Positions 33,571 through 43,811 are shown, counted from the first letter of the stretch. The stretch is 64,000 nucleotides of DNA from Phyllobacterium trifolii (GCF_014192095.1 NZ_JACHXN010000025.1:1-64000), one strand, 5' to 3'. Notes: a model not told the origin generated them from the letters alone. Made by a program: numbers and translations.

Positions 33571-34233
33571 ATGACCACCATCAAAGACGTACGTGATGCA
33601 GTGCGCCCGCTCATTCAGCGGCGAAACGATCTGATCTCCACGGGACGATTCGTCTTCATCAAGCCCGTGCAGCACGTATTGCGCGGTGTTCATATTGATA
33701 GCTCCTTGGACCCAAGCGTTTTCATTCCCCAAGTTTCAGTACGTTTGCTCGCCCCCAAAGCGGAAATCAAGTCTCCTGGCTGGGGCATGCGGTTCAGGCA
33801 AGCCAACTATGGCGAGTACATCAGAAAGTACGGCTGGACGATGAACAAGCCAGACATAATCGCGCAAATGCTGGACATAATCGAGGGCGCTCTGCCGGCA
33901 CTCTATGCCATTGCAAGTCTGGATGATTATTTTGCCTATCTCTCTGCCATGTCGGTGCCAGAGGTCAGCTCAACCACGATTGAACTTTTCGAGGTATTGA
34001 TACCAGCCATGAAAGGGGAATTCGATATTGCACTGAGCTTGTTGCAGAAAAATAGGTCGGTAGCTGAGCATGTGGATCGGCTTTCGCCGGAGTTCTATCC
34101 GGCGCTCTTGGCTGGAGATCGAGTTGAAATCGCTCGAATTCTCCGCGAATGGGAGGCGATCACCGTTAAAACCTACAAGATCGAAAAAATTTGGGAGCGA
34201 ACGCCATTTCCATTGGAATTGCAGGACGGTTAG
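33571..34233 (+). CDS. Putative immunity protein of the adjacent toxin
   Basis: A 220-residue cytoplasmic protein, no family recognised. It starts two bases after the toxin's stop and ends flush against the convergent esterase. VFIPQVSVRLLAPKAEIKSPGWGMRF is followed by a mainly helical C-terminal half (IIAQMLDIIEGALPALYAIASLDDYF). The position directly after a toxin, absence of export signals and unusual codon use fit an immunity role. The assignment rests on context. Confidence 0.6.
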   Translation: MTTIKDVRDAVRPLIQRRNDLISTGRFVFIKPVQHVLRGVHIDSSLDPSVFIPQVSVRLLAPKAEIKSPGWGMRFRQANYGEYIRKYGWTMNKPDIIAQMLDIIEGALPALYAIASLDDYFAYLSAMSVPEVSSTTIELFEVLIPAMKGEFDIALSLLQKNRSVAEHVDRLSPEFYPALLAGDRVEIARILREWEAITVKTYKIEKIWERTPFPLELQDG

Positions 34234-34869
34234 CTAGTCAGCGACAAGGAGAAACTTTGCCTGAAGCCAATCTTTGATCAATTTTGGTTCGTCGTCATGC
34301 AAACCATGACCAGAGAGAAGCACATGAGTGGTGACATCAGCGCCGCATTTTTCTAGCTGGGCTGTCATCAACTTCACATCGTCCGGAGAGCGCCGTGTGT
34401 CTTTTTCGCCCGCGCCAATGAACACAGGAAGACCCGCGAGTTCAGGGAAATCTCTGTCAGGTGCGGGCGAAAGTGGTCGTATTAAAATTGCGCCTGCTAC
34501 AAGAAACGGTGCCTGAAAGAGGATCGACGCTGCAGTGATCGCACCATTGGAGAAACCTAGAAGAATGGGCTTGGATTTCAGGACGCCCGTTTCCAAGGCT
34601 GAAGCCAAGAATTCGCACAAGCGGAACGTTTGACAGTTCAGATCAACGTAGTCGAGGCTCCTGTCGTCGTTCCTTTTGAAAAAGGCATAGCCGGTCCCCC
34701 ACTCGACTGCCCCTCGCAAGGAAACATAGCGTCTATTGGGAGCTATGTTTTCGGAAAGCGGAATCAGGTCGTTCTCGTTACCGCTGCTACCGTGCATGAG
34801 AAGCAGCGGGGCGGCAGCACTAGTCTGGTTGCCACCATCCACATAGCGAAAGCCGTTCAGCTGGTGCAC
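34234..34869 (-). CDS. Alpha/beta hydrolase of the phospholipase/carboxylesterase family
   Basis: A 211-residue esterase of the YpfH/Abhydrolase_2 group. LLLMHGSSGNENDLIPL, RGAVEWGTGYAFFKR, the elbow ILLGFSNGAITAAS (Ser), GAGEKDTRRSP (Asp) and LSGHGLHDDEP (His). GTG at 34867-34869 is chosen because GAGGGAAGC precedes it; the ATG at 34980 would overlap the UDP-glucose dehydrogenase gene by 89 bases. Confidence 0.78.
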   Translation of the reverse strand: MHQLNGFRYVDGGNQTSAAAPLLLMHGSSGNENDLIPLSENIAPNRRYVSLRGAVEWGTGYAFFKRNDDRSLDYVDLNCQTFRLCEFLASALETGVLKSKPILLGFSNGAITAASILFQAPFLVAGAILIRPLSPAPDRDFPELAGLPVFIGAGEKDTRRSPDDVKLMTAQLEKCGADVTTHVLLSGHGLHDDEPKLIKDWLQAKFLLVAD

Positions 34870-34891
34870 GGAGCTTCCCTCTGAATTTCCG

Positions 34892-36217
34892 TCAGGTATT
34901 GGCGCTCTTCCCCACCAGGGGTCGTCCGACAGAGTGGTATTCCAGGCCAGAGCCTTCAAGGTCTTGCGCATTGAAGACATTGCGCAGATCGAACAGGAGT
35001 CTGCCGCTCATAAGTGTAGAGACCCGCTTGAGGTCGAGCGCACGATAGGCATTCCATTCGGTCAGCAACAATGTGATCCCTGCCCCGTCGACAGCTTCGT
35101 AGGCAGACTTGCACCAGGTGACATCGTGCAGGACAGACTCTGCGGCCTCGCGTGCCTCAGGATCGTGCGCTCGCACACTCAAACCCGCCTTCTGCAGGGC
35201 TGGAATAATATCGAGCGCCGGCGACTCGCGAATGTCGTCCGTGTTGGGCTTGAAGGCGATGCCAAGCACAGCAACGGATTTCGCCCCGGTCCGCCTTGCT
35301 GCTTCGATTACCCGCTCGGCCATGGAACGCTTGCGCTGTTCATTGACACTGACGACCTGCTCGATAAGAGTTTGAGGCGCATCCATCTTGCGTCCGGTCG
35401 CCGCATAGGCGCGTGTATCCTTCGGGAAACACGACCCGCCAAATCCCGGCCCCGCATGCAGGAATTTCGATCCAATGCGGTTGTCCATGCCGATGGCCCG
35501 CGCCACGTCTTGTACATTCCCTCCAGCCTTTTCGCAAAGGTCAGCCACCTCGTTGATGAAGGTGACCTTCATGGCCAGGAAGGCGTTGGCGGCATATTTG
35601 ATGATCTCGGCATTTTCCAGGGTCGTGACGATCATCGGCGTTTCGCGCAGATAGAGCGGACGATAGACGCGCTTCATGGCCGCTGCACCGGCATCATCAT
35701 GAACGCCGACCACCACACGGTCTGGCCGCAGGAAATCTTCGACGGCCGAGCCTTCGCGCAGAAACTCCGGATTGGAGACCATGGAGAACGGCACGTCGGG
35801 CCGTGCCCTGGCGATACGGGCACGCACATCGGCGTTGGTGCCCACGACCACGGTGGACTTGATGACGATGACAGCATTGGGCTTCATCGCTGCAGCGATT
35901 TCATCGGCAGCCGCGTGGATATATTGCAGGTCGGCTTCACCATCGCCGCGCCGTGAGGGTGTACCGACAGCAACGAAGATAACGTCGGCATCGGCGACGG
36001 TCTCGGCGAGTTCAGTCGTGAATGTCAGGCGCCCGTCGCGCGCGTTGCGCACCAGCAGCTCATCGAGGCCTGGTTCGTAGATCGTAACCTCGCCAGCCCG
36101 CAACCGGTCGATAATCACCGGGTTTTTATCAACACAGGTAACCTGAAAGCCGAATTCGGCAAAGCAGACACCAGATACCAGACCGACATACCCGGTCCCG
36201 ATCATCGCAATCTTCAT
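34892..36217 (-). CDS. UDP-glucose 6-dehydrogenase
   Basis: Oxidises UDP-glucose to UDP-glucuronate for polysaccharides and, in rhizobia, GalA-containing lipid A. A 441-residue protein: MKIAMIGTGYVGLVSGVCFAEFG is split here as MIGTGYVGLVSG, with FVAVGTPSRRGDGEADL, EFLREGSAVEDF, NAFLAMKVTFINE, the catalytic GPGFGGSCFPKDTRA (Cys) and AFKPNTDDIRESPAL. It may supply the uronate used by the glycosyltransferase operon at 29.7 kb. Confidence 0.93.
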   Translation of the reverse strand: MKIAMIGTGYVGLVSGVCFAEFGFQVTCVDKNPVIIDRLRAGEVTIYEPGLDELLVRNARDGRLTFTTELAETVADADVIFVAVGTPSRRGDGEADLQYIHAAADEIAAAMKPNAVIVIKSTVVVGTNADVRARIARARPDVPFSMVSNPEFLREGSAVEDFLRPDRVVVGVHDDAGAAAMKRVYRPLYLRETPMIVTTLENAEIIKYAANAFLAMKVTFINEVADLCEKAGGNVQDVARAIGMDNRIGSKFLHAGPGFGGSCFPKDTRAYAATGRKMDAPQTLIEQVVSVNEQRKRSMAERVIEAARRTGAKSVAVLGIAFKPNTDDIRESPALDIIPALQKAGLSVRAHDPEAREAAESVLHDVTWCKSAYEAVDGAGITLLLTEWNAYRALDLKRVSTLMSGRLLFDLRNVFNAQDLEGSGLEYHSVGRPLVGKSANT

Positions 36218-36299
36218 TGAACTGTCCAATCGTTATCTTAGCGGGAGGTTTCGCATATTCGCCCCGCCATGCCAATTTCAAGGTTGCTTTGAGGGTGCT

Positions 36300-37346
36300 T
36301 TACTTGCGCTGCGGCCCCTTGCGTTCAGCCGAGGCAGCCCAAAGATTGACGTTCGCATCAGTTGCATAGCTATCGATCTCGGCAAGCTCGGCATCAGTGA
36401 ACGCGAGATTTTCGAGCGACTTGACGCAATCGATCACCTGCTGTGGCTTGCTGGCACCAATCAGCGCGGTGGTGATGCGACCCTTCCTCAAAACCCACGC
36501 GATTGCCATCTGCGCGAGTGTCTGGCCGCGTTTGGAAGCGATCTCATTGAGTGCACGAATATTGTCGATGTTACGCTCGTTGAGGAAATCCGGATTGAGC
36601 GACTTGCCCTGTGCCGCACGGCTCTCTTCGGGCACACCCTTGAGATATTTGTCGGTCAGCATTCCTTGCGCCAATGGCGAGAATACGATGGAGCCGATGC
36701 CGAGATCTTCCAGCGCATCGATCAACCCGTCTTCCTCGATCCAGCGATTGATCATCGAATAACTTGGCTGATGGATAAGGCATGGCGTGCCAAGCTCTTC
36801 GAGAATAGCTGCCGCCTCGCGCGTCCGATGGGAGTTGTAGGATGAAATGCCGATATACTGGGCCCGGCCGGACCGCACGATTTGATCCAGCGCCATCATC
36901 GTTTCTTCGAGCGGCGTATCGGGATCAAAACGATGCGAATAGAAAATGTCGACATAGTCGAGGCCCAGCCGCTTCAAGCTCTGATCACAACTGGCGATAA
37001 CATATTTGCGGCTGCCCCATTCGCCATAAGGCCCGGGCCACATGTTGTAGCCCGCTTTGGACGAAATAATCAGCTCATCGCGATAACCCTTGAAGTCATT
37101 GCGTAAAATGTCACCAAATGCTTCTTCCGCAGAACCGGGAGGCGGACCATAATTATTGGCAAGATCGAAATGCGTGATGCCGAGGTCAAATGCTTGACGG
37201 CAGATCGCCTGCTTGACGTTGTGCGGGGTGTCGTTGCCAAAATTGTGCCAAAGCCCAAGAGAGATGGCCGGCAGCTTGAGTCCGCTCCTGCCGCAACGGT
37301 TGTATTTCATGGTGTCGTAGCGCTTGGAGTCCGGTGTCCAGCTCAT
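36300..37346 (-). CDS. Aldo/keto reductase, YghZ/GpR-like
   Basis: A 348-residue NADPH-dependent reductase of the L-glyceraldehyde-3-phosphate reductase type. LPAISLGLWHNFGN, GITHFDLANNYGPPPGSAEEAFG (Asp and Tyr of the tetrad), ISSKAGYNMWPGPYGEWGSRKY (Lys), YSHRFDPDTPLEE (His) and SPLAQGMLTDKYL. ATG at 37344-37346. Family members detoxify methylglyoxal-like aldehydes. Confidence 0.88.
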   Translation of the reverse strand: MSWTPDSKRYDTMKYNRCGRSGLKLPAISLGLWHNFGNDTPHNVKQAICRQAFDLGITHFDLANNYGPPPGSAEEAFGDILRNDFKGYRDELIISSKAGYNMWPGPYGEWGSRKYVIASCDQSLKRLGLDYVDIFYSHRFDPDTPLEETMMALDQIVRSGRAQYIGISSYNSHRTREAAAILEELGTPCLIHQPSYSMINRWIEEDGLIDALEDLGIGSIVFSPLAQGMLTDKYLKGVPEESRAAQGKSLNPDFLNERNIDNIRALNEIASKRGQTLAQMAIAWVLRKGRITTALIGASKPQQVIDCVKSLENLAFTDAELAEIDSYATDANVNLWAASAERKGPQRK

Positions 37347-37510
37347 GGTATTCGTCCTGCTCTTGTCCATACATTATTGAAGCGGGAGGCGACTCCACGC
37401 GCGCCGGACTATGCCCCATACGCATGGTGATGTCATGACATGAATTGGCTCGCGGTGTCGCAGATCACCCGACGAAGAGGGCCATTTGCCACAGTAGTGG
37501 ACGGCGCGCC

Positions 37511-38512
37511 TTACCCCTTGATGATCTTTCCATCATTATCGAACCGGTAGGTCCGGCCGGCATCCGGAGTGGCATAGAGCACGCCGTCCACATCGTAATT
37601 GTGCTCGCCAAACAGGCGAACGGTCAGTGGGCCGAAATCAGTCTGGAGGTAAATGATTGTATCCGCGCCAAGATGTTCGACATGGATCACCGAGCCTTTC
37701 CATTCGCCCGATGTTTTGCTGACCTGAATGTGCTCTGGACGAATGCCGATAGTCTTCGCGCCGCTCTGGCCGAGCTTGCTTGCGTCGATCAGGTTCATTT
37801 GCGGTGACCCGATAAAACCGGCAACAAAGACTGTCTGCGGGGAATTGTAGAGCTCCATCGGTGAGCCAACCTGTTCAATCTTGCCCCGGTTCAACACTAC
37901 AATCTTGTCGGCAAGTGTCATCGCCTCGACCTGATCATGTGTCACATAGATCATGGTTGCCTTGAGTTGCCGGTGCAGACGCGCGATCTCGATACGCGTG
38001 TTGACACGTAGCGCAGCGTCGAGATTCGAGAGCGGTTCGTCGAAAAGAAACAATTGCGGTTCGCGAACGATGGCGCGGCCAATGGCGACACGCTGGCGCT
38101 GGCCACCGGACAGTTCCGCCGGGCGGCGTTCGAGGTAATCACCGAGCGACAGCATGTTCGAGGCGATCCCGATGCGCTCCTTGATTTCGTCTGATGGCTT
38201 ACCTGCCTGCTTCAAGCCGAGGCCCATGTTGTCACGAACGGAAAGGTGCGGGTAGAGCGCATAGGTCTGGAAAACCATGGCAATGCCGCGTTTCGCAGGC
38301 GGCGTGTTGTTGACCTTTTTCCCGTCGATCAGGATATCGCCTGATGTTGCATCCTCGAGTCCCGCGATCACCCGCAGCAGTGTGGATTTGCCGCAACCGG
38401 AGGGTCCGACAAAAATCACGAACTCGCCATCCTTGACCTCAAGGTCGATGCCTTTGAGCACATCGACCTGACCGAAGGACTTGCGGATATTTTCAATCTT
38501 CAAAGAACCCAA
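37511..38512 (-). CDS. Sugar ABC transporter ATP-binding protein (MalK/UgpC type)
   Basis: A 333-residue ATPase: [12 protein letters not shown] (Walker A), [15 protein letters not shown] (signature), [16 protein letters not shown] (Walker B), [14 protein letters not shown] (His switch), and a C-terminal TOBE domain to [13 protein letters not shown]. The likely start is TTG 38510-38512. It is the last gene of a five-gene operon (binding protein, two permeases, dehydrogenase, ATPase). Confidence 0.9.
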   Translation of the reverse strand: MGSLKIENIRKSFGQVDVLKGIDLEVKDGEFVIFVGPSGCGKSTLLRVIAGLEDATSGDILIDGKKVNNTPPAKRGIAMVFQTYALYPHLSVRDNMGLGLKQAGKPSDEIKERIGIASNMLSLGDYLERRPAELSGGQRQRVAIGRAIVREPQLFLFDEPLSNLDAALRVNTRIEIARLHRQLKATMIYVTHDQVEAMTLADKIVVLNRGKIEQVGSPMELYNSPQTVFVAGFIGSPQMNLIDASKLGQSGAKTIGIRPEHIQVSKTSGEWKGSVIHVEHLGADTIIYLQTDFGPLTVRLFGEHNYDVDGVLYATPDAGRTYRFDNDGKIIKG

Positions 38513-38540
38513 TGTCTTGTTCCCGTTTCTTGATTCAAAT

Positions 38541-39602
38541 TCATAGATTAACTGGTTGACCCGTCCGCACGCTTTCATCTGCTGCCAGGCAGACGCTGAG
38601 CGAACGCACGGCGTCCTGCATGTGGCGGTCGAGGTCGAGATCTTCGCGGATAGCCTTGAGGACAAACGCCTGCTCCAGATCGCAGAGCTCCTGATGTCCA
38701 GGTTCGCCAGCCATACTCAAAAGCTCGTCGGGCTTTGCGAAGCGGCCATCCGGTCCAAGCTTTGCCGAGTGCAGACGAATAGTCGACGTTTTGGTGTGAG
38801 AGTCGATGTCATCCGATTTGGCGTTTTGGTCCATGACGATGGAAACGCAACCATTTGGCGAAATCACATCTTTAACGAAAAAGGCCGTCTCAGACATCAT
38901 CGGGCCCCATCCGGCCTCATACCAGCCAACGGTATTGTCATCGAACAGCACTTGCAGGTGTCCGTAGTTATACATGGCCGGATCGATCTCATCGGTGAGA
39001 CGTACGCCCATGCCGCGCACCTGAACCGGCTTGGCGTCGGTGATCTGCAGCATCACATCGAGATAATGAACGCCACAATCGACGATCGGCGATGTGGTCT
39101 TCATCAGCGATTTGTGCGTTTCCCATGTCTGACCGCTCGATTGCTGGTTCAGGTTCATGCGGAAAACGTAAGGACCGCCGAGCTTGCGGGCCTCTTCGAT
39201 AAGCCGCATCCACGACGGATGGTGCCGAAGAATGTAACCGACCACAAGTTTGCGGCCGTGCTTCCTGGCGGCAGCAACGACCCGCTCGGCATCGGCCACC
39301 GTCGTAGCTAACGGCTTTTCGACGAAGACATCCGCGCCCGCTTCCATGGCAGCAACCGCATAGTCTGCATGACTGTCGGAATACGTATTGATGGAAACGA
39401 GGTCAGGCTTCAACTCGGCGAGTGCCTCGTTGAAGGAGGGATGGATCGTGTAGGCGCCGAGTTCTTCCGGCAGGGGCACGACAGAGCGATTGACCAGCCC
39501 GACGATCTCGAAACCGGGATTATGGTGATAGGCGAGCGCATGGCTGCGGCCCATATTGCCGAGCCCCGCCACAAGAACCCGAACTGGCTTTTGAGCCATC
39601 AT
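38541..39602 (-). CDS. Gfo/Idh/MocA-family dehydrogenase
   Basis: A 353-residue NAD(P)-dependent sugar dehydrogenase. [18 protein letters not shown] is the Rossmann motif; [19 protein letters not shown] carries the catalytic EKP lysine; [17 protein letters not shown] holds the D-x-x-x-H site. Its start overlaps the permease stop (ATGATGA), with GGGAGC upstream. Located inside a sugar ABC operon, it probably oxidises the imported sugar. Confidence 0.88.
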   Translation of the reverse strand: MMAQKPVRVLVAGLGNMGRSHALAYHHNPGFEIVGLVNRSVVPLPEELGAYTIHPSFNEALAELKPDLVSINTYSDSHADYAVAAMEAGADVFVEKPLATTVADAERVVAAARKHGRKLVVGYILRHHPSWMRLIEEARKLGGPYVFRMNLNQQSSGQTWETHKSLMKTTSPIVDCGVHYLDVMLQITDAKPVQVRGMGVRLTDEIDPAMYNYGHLQVLFDDNTVGWYEAGWGPMMSETAFFVKDVISPNGCVSIVMDQNAKSDDIDSHTKTSTIRLHSAKLGPDGRFAKPDELLSMAGEPGHQELCDLEQAFVLKAIREDLDLDRHMQDAVRSLSVCLAADESVRTGQPVNL

Positions 39603-40438
39603 TTGACCGCTCCCGAAGTGATGCCGCGGATCAACTGCCGCGAGAAGATAAGATAGAGAACGAGGACCGGAACGATCGCCAGCGTCAGCGCCGCGAGCAC
39701 TGCGTTCCAGTTGGTCACGAACTGGCCAATAAACACTTGGCTACCGAGCGTCACGGTCTTGGTGGCGTCACTCGGCGCAAGGATGAGCGGAAACCACAGA
39801 TCATTCCAGATCGGGATCATCGTAAAGACGGCAACTGTCGCCATCGCCGGCCGCACAAGCGGCAGCACCAAGCGAAAGAAGATCGAATACTCCGACAGGC
39901 CATCGATACGTCCGGCGTTCTTCAGATCATCCGAAACGGTCTGCATGAATTCGGTGAGAATGAAAACCGCGAGCGGCAGACCCTGAGCGGTGTAAACAAG
40001 GATGAGCGCGGTGAGCGTGTTGACCAATCCCGCCGCGACCATGCCCTGCAAGATAGCAACGGTTCCCAAACGGATCGGGATCATGATGCCGAGCGCGAGG
40101 TAGAGTCCCATCAGCGTATTGCCGCGGAAGCGGTATTCCGACAGTGCAAAGGCCGCCATTGCTCCGAATAGCAGGACGAAGAAAATAGAGACACCGGTGA
40201 CAATGAAGCTGTTCTGGAAATAAAGAACGAAATCACCCTGTCCAAGAACCGTCTGATAGCCGATGAGGCTGAATGTCGATGGTGTTGGCAGACCCAGTGG
40301 ATCACGGAAGATCGAGCTCCGGTCCTTGAAGGAATTGATGACGGTCAGGAACACCGGAAACAACGCGATCAGCGTATAGATGATGAGCGCCAGATGGACG
40401 AGACCGGTGCGGACGGGCGATGCTGTTGGCTTTGCCAT
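39599..40438 (-). CDS. Sugar ABC transporter permease (MalG type)
   Basis: A 279-residue inner-membrane protein, six helices. The EAA loop is recognisable as DDLKNAGRIDGLSEYSIFFRLVLP. It starts 12 bases after the MalF-type permease and overlaps the dehydrogenase gene by four bases. Confidence 0.9.
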   Translation of the reverse strand: MAKPTASPVRTGLVHLALIIYTLIALFPVFLTVINSFKDRSSIFRDPLGLPTPSTFSLIGYQTVLGQGDFVLYFQNSFIVTGVSIFFVLLFGAMAAFALSEYRFRGNTLMGLYLALGIMIPIRLGTVAILQGMVAAGLVNTLTALILVYTAQGLPLAVFILTEFMQTVSDDLKNAGRIDGLSEYSIFFRLVLPLVRPAMATVAVFTMIPIWNDLWFPLILAPSDATKTVTLGSQVFIGQFVTNWNAVLAALTLAIVPVLVLYLIFSRQLIRGITSGAVK

Positions 40439-40450
40439 GGATCGCTGCTC

Positions 40451-41401
40451 CTAGAACTGGTAGCGGCGCATACGCCGCTGGATGGCAAAAAGGTAGAGGC
40501 AGACGCCTGACAGGATGATGAGGAACATCACTGTCGCGATGGTCGCACCCATAGATTTATCACCAATCTGCAACTGGAAACCGAAGAAGGTCCGGTAGAG
40601 CAAGGTACCTAGAATATCCGTCGCGCCGTCCGGACCCGCGAGTGCCCCCTGCACCGTATAAACCAGATCGAACGCGTTGAAATTACCGACGAAAGTCAGA
40701 ATGGAAATGATGCCGATGGATGGTAGGATCAGCGGCAGCTTGATCTTCCAGAACTGGCTCCATCCGGTCACGCCATCGCATTCGGCCGCCTCAAGAACTT
40801 CTTCGGGAATGTTGAGCATTGCCGCATAGATCAGCATCATCGGGATGCCGACATATTGCCAGACTGAGATCAGCGACACGGCAATCAGCGCACTACCCGG
40901 CTTACCGAGCCATGGCGAAAAGAGAGATTTCAACCCGACCAGATCGAGCAGGAAAGGCGAAACGCCCCATATTGGCGACAGGATGAGCTTCCAGATAAAG
41001 CCAACGATCACGAAGGATAGAAGCGTCGGCAGGAACATCGCCGTGCGATAGAAAGCACCAAAGCGCAGCTTCGGCACGGACAGCAACGCGGCAAGCGCCA
41101 CACCGATGGGGTTCTGCACCAGCATATGGATCAGGAAGAAAACGAAGTTGTTACGGAGCGCATTCCAGAAACTGGCGGCCCAACGCGGATCGCCGAAAAG
41201 CACCTGGAAATTGCCGAAGCCGACGAAGAAGCTCTGGTTGTCTTTGACGTTGAACAGGGAAAGCCGCAACGTTTCGATGAGCGGCAGGATCATCACAGCC
41301 GTATAGACGAGCAAGGCGGGGGCCAAAAACACCAGAATGTGCCAGCGCCGACGGTGTCTGTCCTCAGCTCGATCGATCGATACTTCTGCGACTGTAGTCA
41401 T
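40451..41401 (-). CDS. Sugar ABC transporter permease (MalF type)
   Basis: A 316-residue membrane protein, six helices. ALLVYTAVMILPLIETLRLSLF at the N-terminus and the EAA loop EEVLEAAECDGVTGWSQFWKI are typical of CUT1 sugar permeases. A hairpin in the gap before it separates it from the binding-protein gene. Confidence 0.9.
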   Translation of the reverse strand: MTTVAEVSIDRAEDRHRRRWHILVFLAPALLVYTAVMILPLIETLRLSLFNVKDNQSFFVGFGNFQVLFGDPRWAASFWNALRNNFVFFLIHMLVQNPIGVALAALLSVPKLRFGAFYRTAMFLPTLLSFVIVGFIWKLILSPIWGVSPFLLDLVGLKSLFSPWLGKPGSALIAVSLISVWQYVGIPMMLIYAAMLNIPEEVLEAAECDGVTGWSQFWKIKLPLILPSIGIISILTFVGNFNAFDLVYTVQGALAGPDGATDILGTLLYRTFFGFQLQIGDKSMGATIATVMFLIILSGVCLYLFAIQRRMRRYQF

Positions 41402-41509
41402 TAAATCCGGGACCCCTGCTTTTGATTTTTTGGTCGTGCATAACGCGGCGCACGACTGCCGTTTTTAGCAATGATAGCGCAACGGCGTGCCTTGCGCCCG
41501 GATAAAGAA

Positions 41510-41543
41510 ATAGCCGGGACGATCACGAGAACGTCCCGGCTAT
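41510..41543 (-). terminator. Intercistronic hairpin after the sugar-binding-protein gene
   Basis: ATAGCCGGGACG (41510-41521) pairs with CGTCCCGGCTAT (41532-41543), 12 bp, followed on the minus strand by TTTCTTTATC. It lies eight bases after the binding-protein stop, upstream of the permeases, so it probably attenuates or stabilises so that the binding protein is made in excess. Confidence 0.65.
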
Positions 41544-41550
41544 CGATCAC

Positions 41551-42810
41551 TTACTTGGCAGGCTTGTACCAGCTGTCGAGACCATCCTGCAGCTTCTTGG
41601 CTGCAGCTTCTGGCGTGTCGGTGCCGTTGATGACGTTGGCCGATTCAACCCACGTTTCGTTCTCAAGGTTTGGCGTACCGCGCGACAGGATCTGATAGGT
41701 CGAACGGATCGTCGGCTTGCACTTCTCGCGCCATGAAACGAATTCCTGCGCCAGCGGATCCTGCATCTTCACCGGTGTTGAGTTCAGGCTGAAGAAACCC
41801 GGCAGCGCGTTGGCGTAGATCTCTGCAAATTCCGGCGAAGCAACCCAGTCCAGGAACTTCTTGGCTTCTTCTGCATGGGCGCTCTTGGCATTGAGACCGA
41901 CGCCGATGTCGTTGTGGTCGGAAATGTAGCAGGCGTCACCGGCATTTTTCACAGGTGGCGGGAATGCTCCCATCTTGAACTGAGCCTGGGTATTGAACAG
42001 ACCGATTTCCCACGAACCGGCTGGATAAATCGCAGCACGTCCGAGAGTGAAGAGATTTTGGCTGTCCGGATAGGTCTGGGCTTCAAAACCATCGCCGAGA
42101 TAATCCCTCCACTTGAGAAGAACCTTGTAGGGTTCGACCCAATCAGCGTCGGTCAGCTTCTCTTCGCCCTTGATCAGCTTGGCGCGGCCTTCTTCGCCTT
42201 TCCAGTAGGTCGGTCCGATATTCTGGTAACCCATAGTCGCGGCTTCCCAGAGATCCTTTGTACCCATGGCCATCGGAATATAGGTTCCGTCAGCCTTGAT
42301 CTTGTCGAGCGCGGCGAAAAACTCGGCTTCCGTGGTGGGAATAGCAATACCGAGCTTGTCAAAGGCATCCTTGTTGTAGATGAAGCCGTGGATAACCGAA
42401 GCCATTGGCACGCAGAACGTGTCCTTGCCATCGTCGGTCGTCCAGGCGGACTTTGCTACATCCGAGAAGTTCTTCATGCCCGGAAGATCATTCAGGCTCG
42501 CCAGATTGCCGCGCTTGAACTGCTCCAGCGATTTGTCGAAAGGACGGCAGGTAATAATGTCGCCGGCACTGCCCGCATCGAAGCGTGCACCAAGCGCAGC
42601 ATCATATTCCGTCGGAGGCGTCGGAGCGAACTTCACCTTGATGCCGGGGTTCTTGGCTTCGAAAGCTGGAATAAGCTTTTCCTGCCAGACGGCCAGATCG
42701 TCGGTACGCCAGCTTTCGAGCGTCAGCGTGGTATCGGCGGCATGGGCAAAACCGGCCGTAGCCAGAATGCTTGTCGCCATAAGTAATGTTTTTAAAGTCG
42801 TGCTTCCCAT
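41551..42810 (-). CDS. Sugar ABC transporter substrate-binding protein (CUT1)
   Basis: A 419-residue periplasmic protein with a signal peptide ending AGFAHA-ADT. LTLESWRTDDLAVWQEKLIPAF, GDIITCRPFDKSLEQF and GSWEIGLFNTQAQFKMGAFPPP are typical of family 1 binding proteins. ATG 42808-42810 follows AGGAGA. First gene of the transporter operon; the neighbouring murQ, kinase, deaminase and nagA point to an amino sugar or a derivative as substrate. Confidence 0.9.
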   Translation of the reverse strand: MGSTTLKTLLMATSILATAGFAHAADTTLTLESWRTDDLAVWQEKLIPAFEAKNPGIKVKFAPTPPTEYDAALGARFDAGSAGDIITCRPFDKSLEQFKRGNLASLNDLPGMKNFSDVAKSAWTTDDGKDTFCVPMASVIHGFIYNKDAFDKLGIAIPTTEAEFFAALDKIKADGTYIPMAMGTKDLWEAATMGYQNIGPTYWKGEEGRAKLIKGEEKLTDADWVEPYKVLLKWRDYLGDGFEAQTYPDSQNLFTLGRAAIYPAGSWEIGLFNTQAQFKMGAFPPPVKNAGDACYISDHNDIGVGLNAKSAHAEEAKKFLDWVASPEFAEIYANALPGFFSLNSTPVKMQDPLAQEFVSWREKCKPTIRSTYQILSRGTPNLENETWVESANVINGTDTPEAAAKKLQDGLDSWYKPAK

Positions 42811-42864
42811 TTTAGTCTCCTGTTGCACCCTTTTGAGCAGTGCCGTTAATGAGAGCCCCGGTTC

Positions 42865-43776
42865 CTAGCGAGAACCATGACTCTCTTTGAGTTCCGAAAG
42901 CGCCGGGCGAAGCCTCTGTTGATTGCTTTCGAGAAGGTCTGATGCATTTTCAGCGCTCGTTGCTCCAGCGGCGAGCAGGATCGCTGACTTGACCGAGCCG
43001 CCACTGGCTTCGAGCAATTTTGCTGCGTCGTCCACATCGCAAGCGCTGATCGCCGATACGATGCGCGCTGCGCGCTCGCGCAGTTTGATATTGTCCGCGA
43101 CGAGATTGACCATGTACCCGTCATGCACGTGCCCGAGCCGGATGGCCATCAAAGTGGACAACAGATTGAGCGCGATTTTCTGCGCGGTGCCTGCCCCCAT
43201 TCGTGTTGAGCCCGCCACCATTTCCGCCGGTGTTTCCAGCGCAATCGCTACGTCCGCCTTTTCAAACATCGGAACGTCGGGATTATTGGCAATCGAGACG
43301 ATCTTGAGTCCGCGCTTCTTCGCTTCGTCGATTGCGGCGAGTGCATAGGGCGTTGTGCCGCTAGCGGAAATTGCAATCAGGCAGTCACCGGCCATCAACC
43401 CTGCAGCCGCAATATCTCTCGCGGCTTGGCTCACATCATCTTCGTAAGTGCCAGCCAACCGGTTGAGACTGGCGACACCACCAGCAAACAGAATGACGAC
43501 GCGGTCGGGAGCAATGCCGTAAGTACCGGGTAATTCCAGCGCATCCGCCATGGCCATCAGGCCCGAACTGCCCGCGGCGGCATAAGCGAGACGTCCACCC
43601 GACGCGAGCGTGTCGGCAGCAAGCAGGGAGGCTTTTGCAATGGAATCCCTGGCGCGCGCAACCGAAGCTGCAGCCTCAAGCTGTGCTTCATGCAGCAACC
43701 GCAAAATATCTTCTGGCGACTTCTCGTCCAGTCCCAATGCGTTCTCGTTGCGCTGCTCGGTGCGGGTTAGTGCCAC
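42865..43776 (-). CDS. murQ: N-acetylmuramic acid 6-phosphate etherase
   Basis: Removes lactate from MurNAc-6-P to give GlcNAc-6-P in peptidoglycan recycling. A 303-residue SIS protein: YAAAGSSGLMAMADALELPGTYG, AISASGTTPYALAAIDEAKKRG and ETPAEMVAGSTRMGAGTAQKI are characteristic of MurQ, as is the helical C-terminal end. It heads the leftward group and diverges from the kinase/regulator operon; the 200-base gap holds shared TGGTATT boxes. Confidence 0.88.
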   Translation of the reverse strand: MALTRTEQRNENALGLDEKSPEDILRLLHEAQLEAAASVARARDSIAKASLLAADTLASGGRLAYAAAGSSGLMAMADALELPGTYGIAPDRVVILFAGGVASLNRLAGTYEDDVSQAARDIAAAGLMAGDCLIAISASGTTPYALAAIDEAKKRGLKIVSIANNPDVPMFEKADVAIALETPAEMVAGSTRMGAGTAQKIALNLLSTLMAIRLGHVHDGYMVNLVADNIKLRERAARIVSAISACDVDDAAKLLEASGGSVKSAILLAAGATSAENASDLLESNQQRLRPALSELKESHGSR

Positions 43777-43811
43777 TGCTCACTCCTCGTTCCGATAATT
43801 AATGCCAAAAA

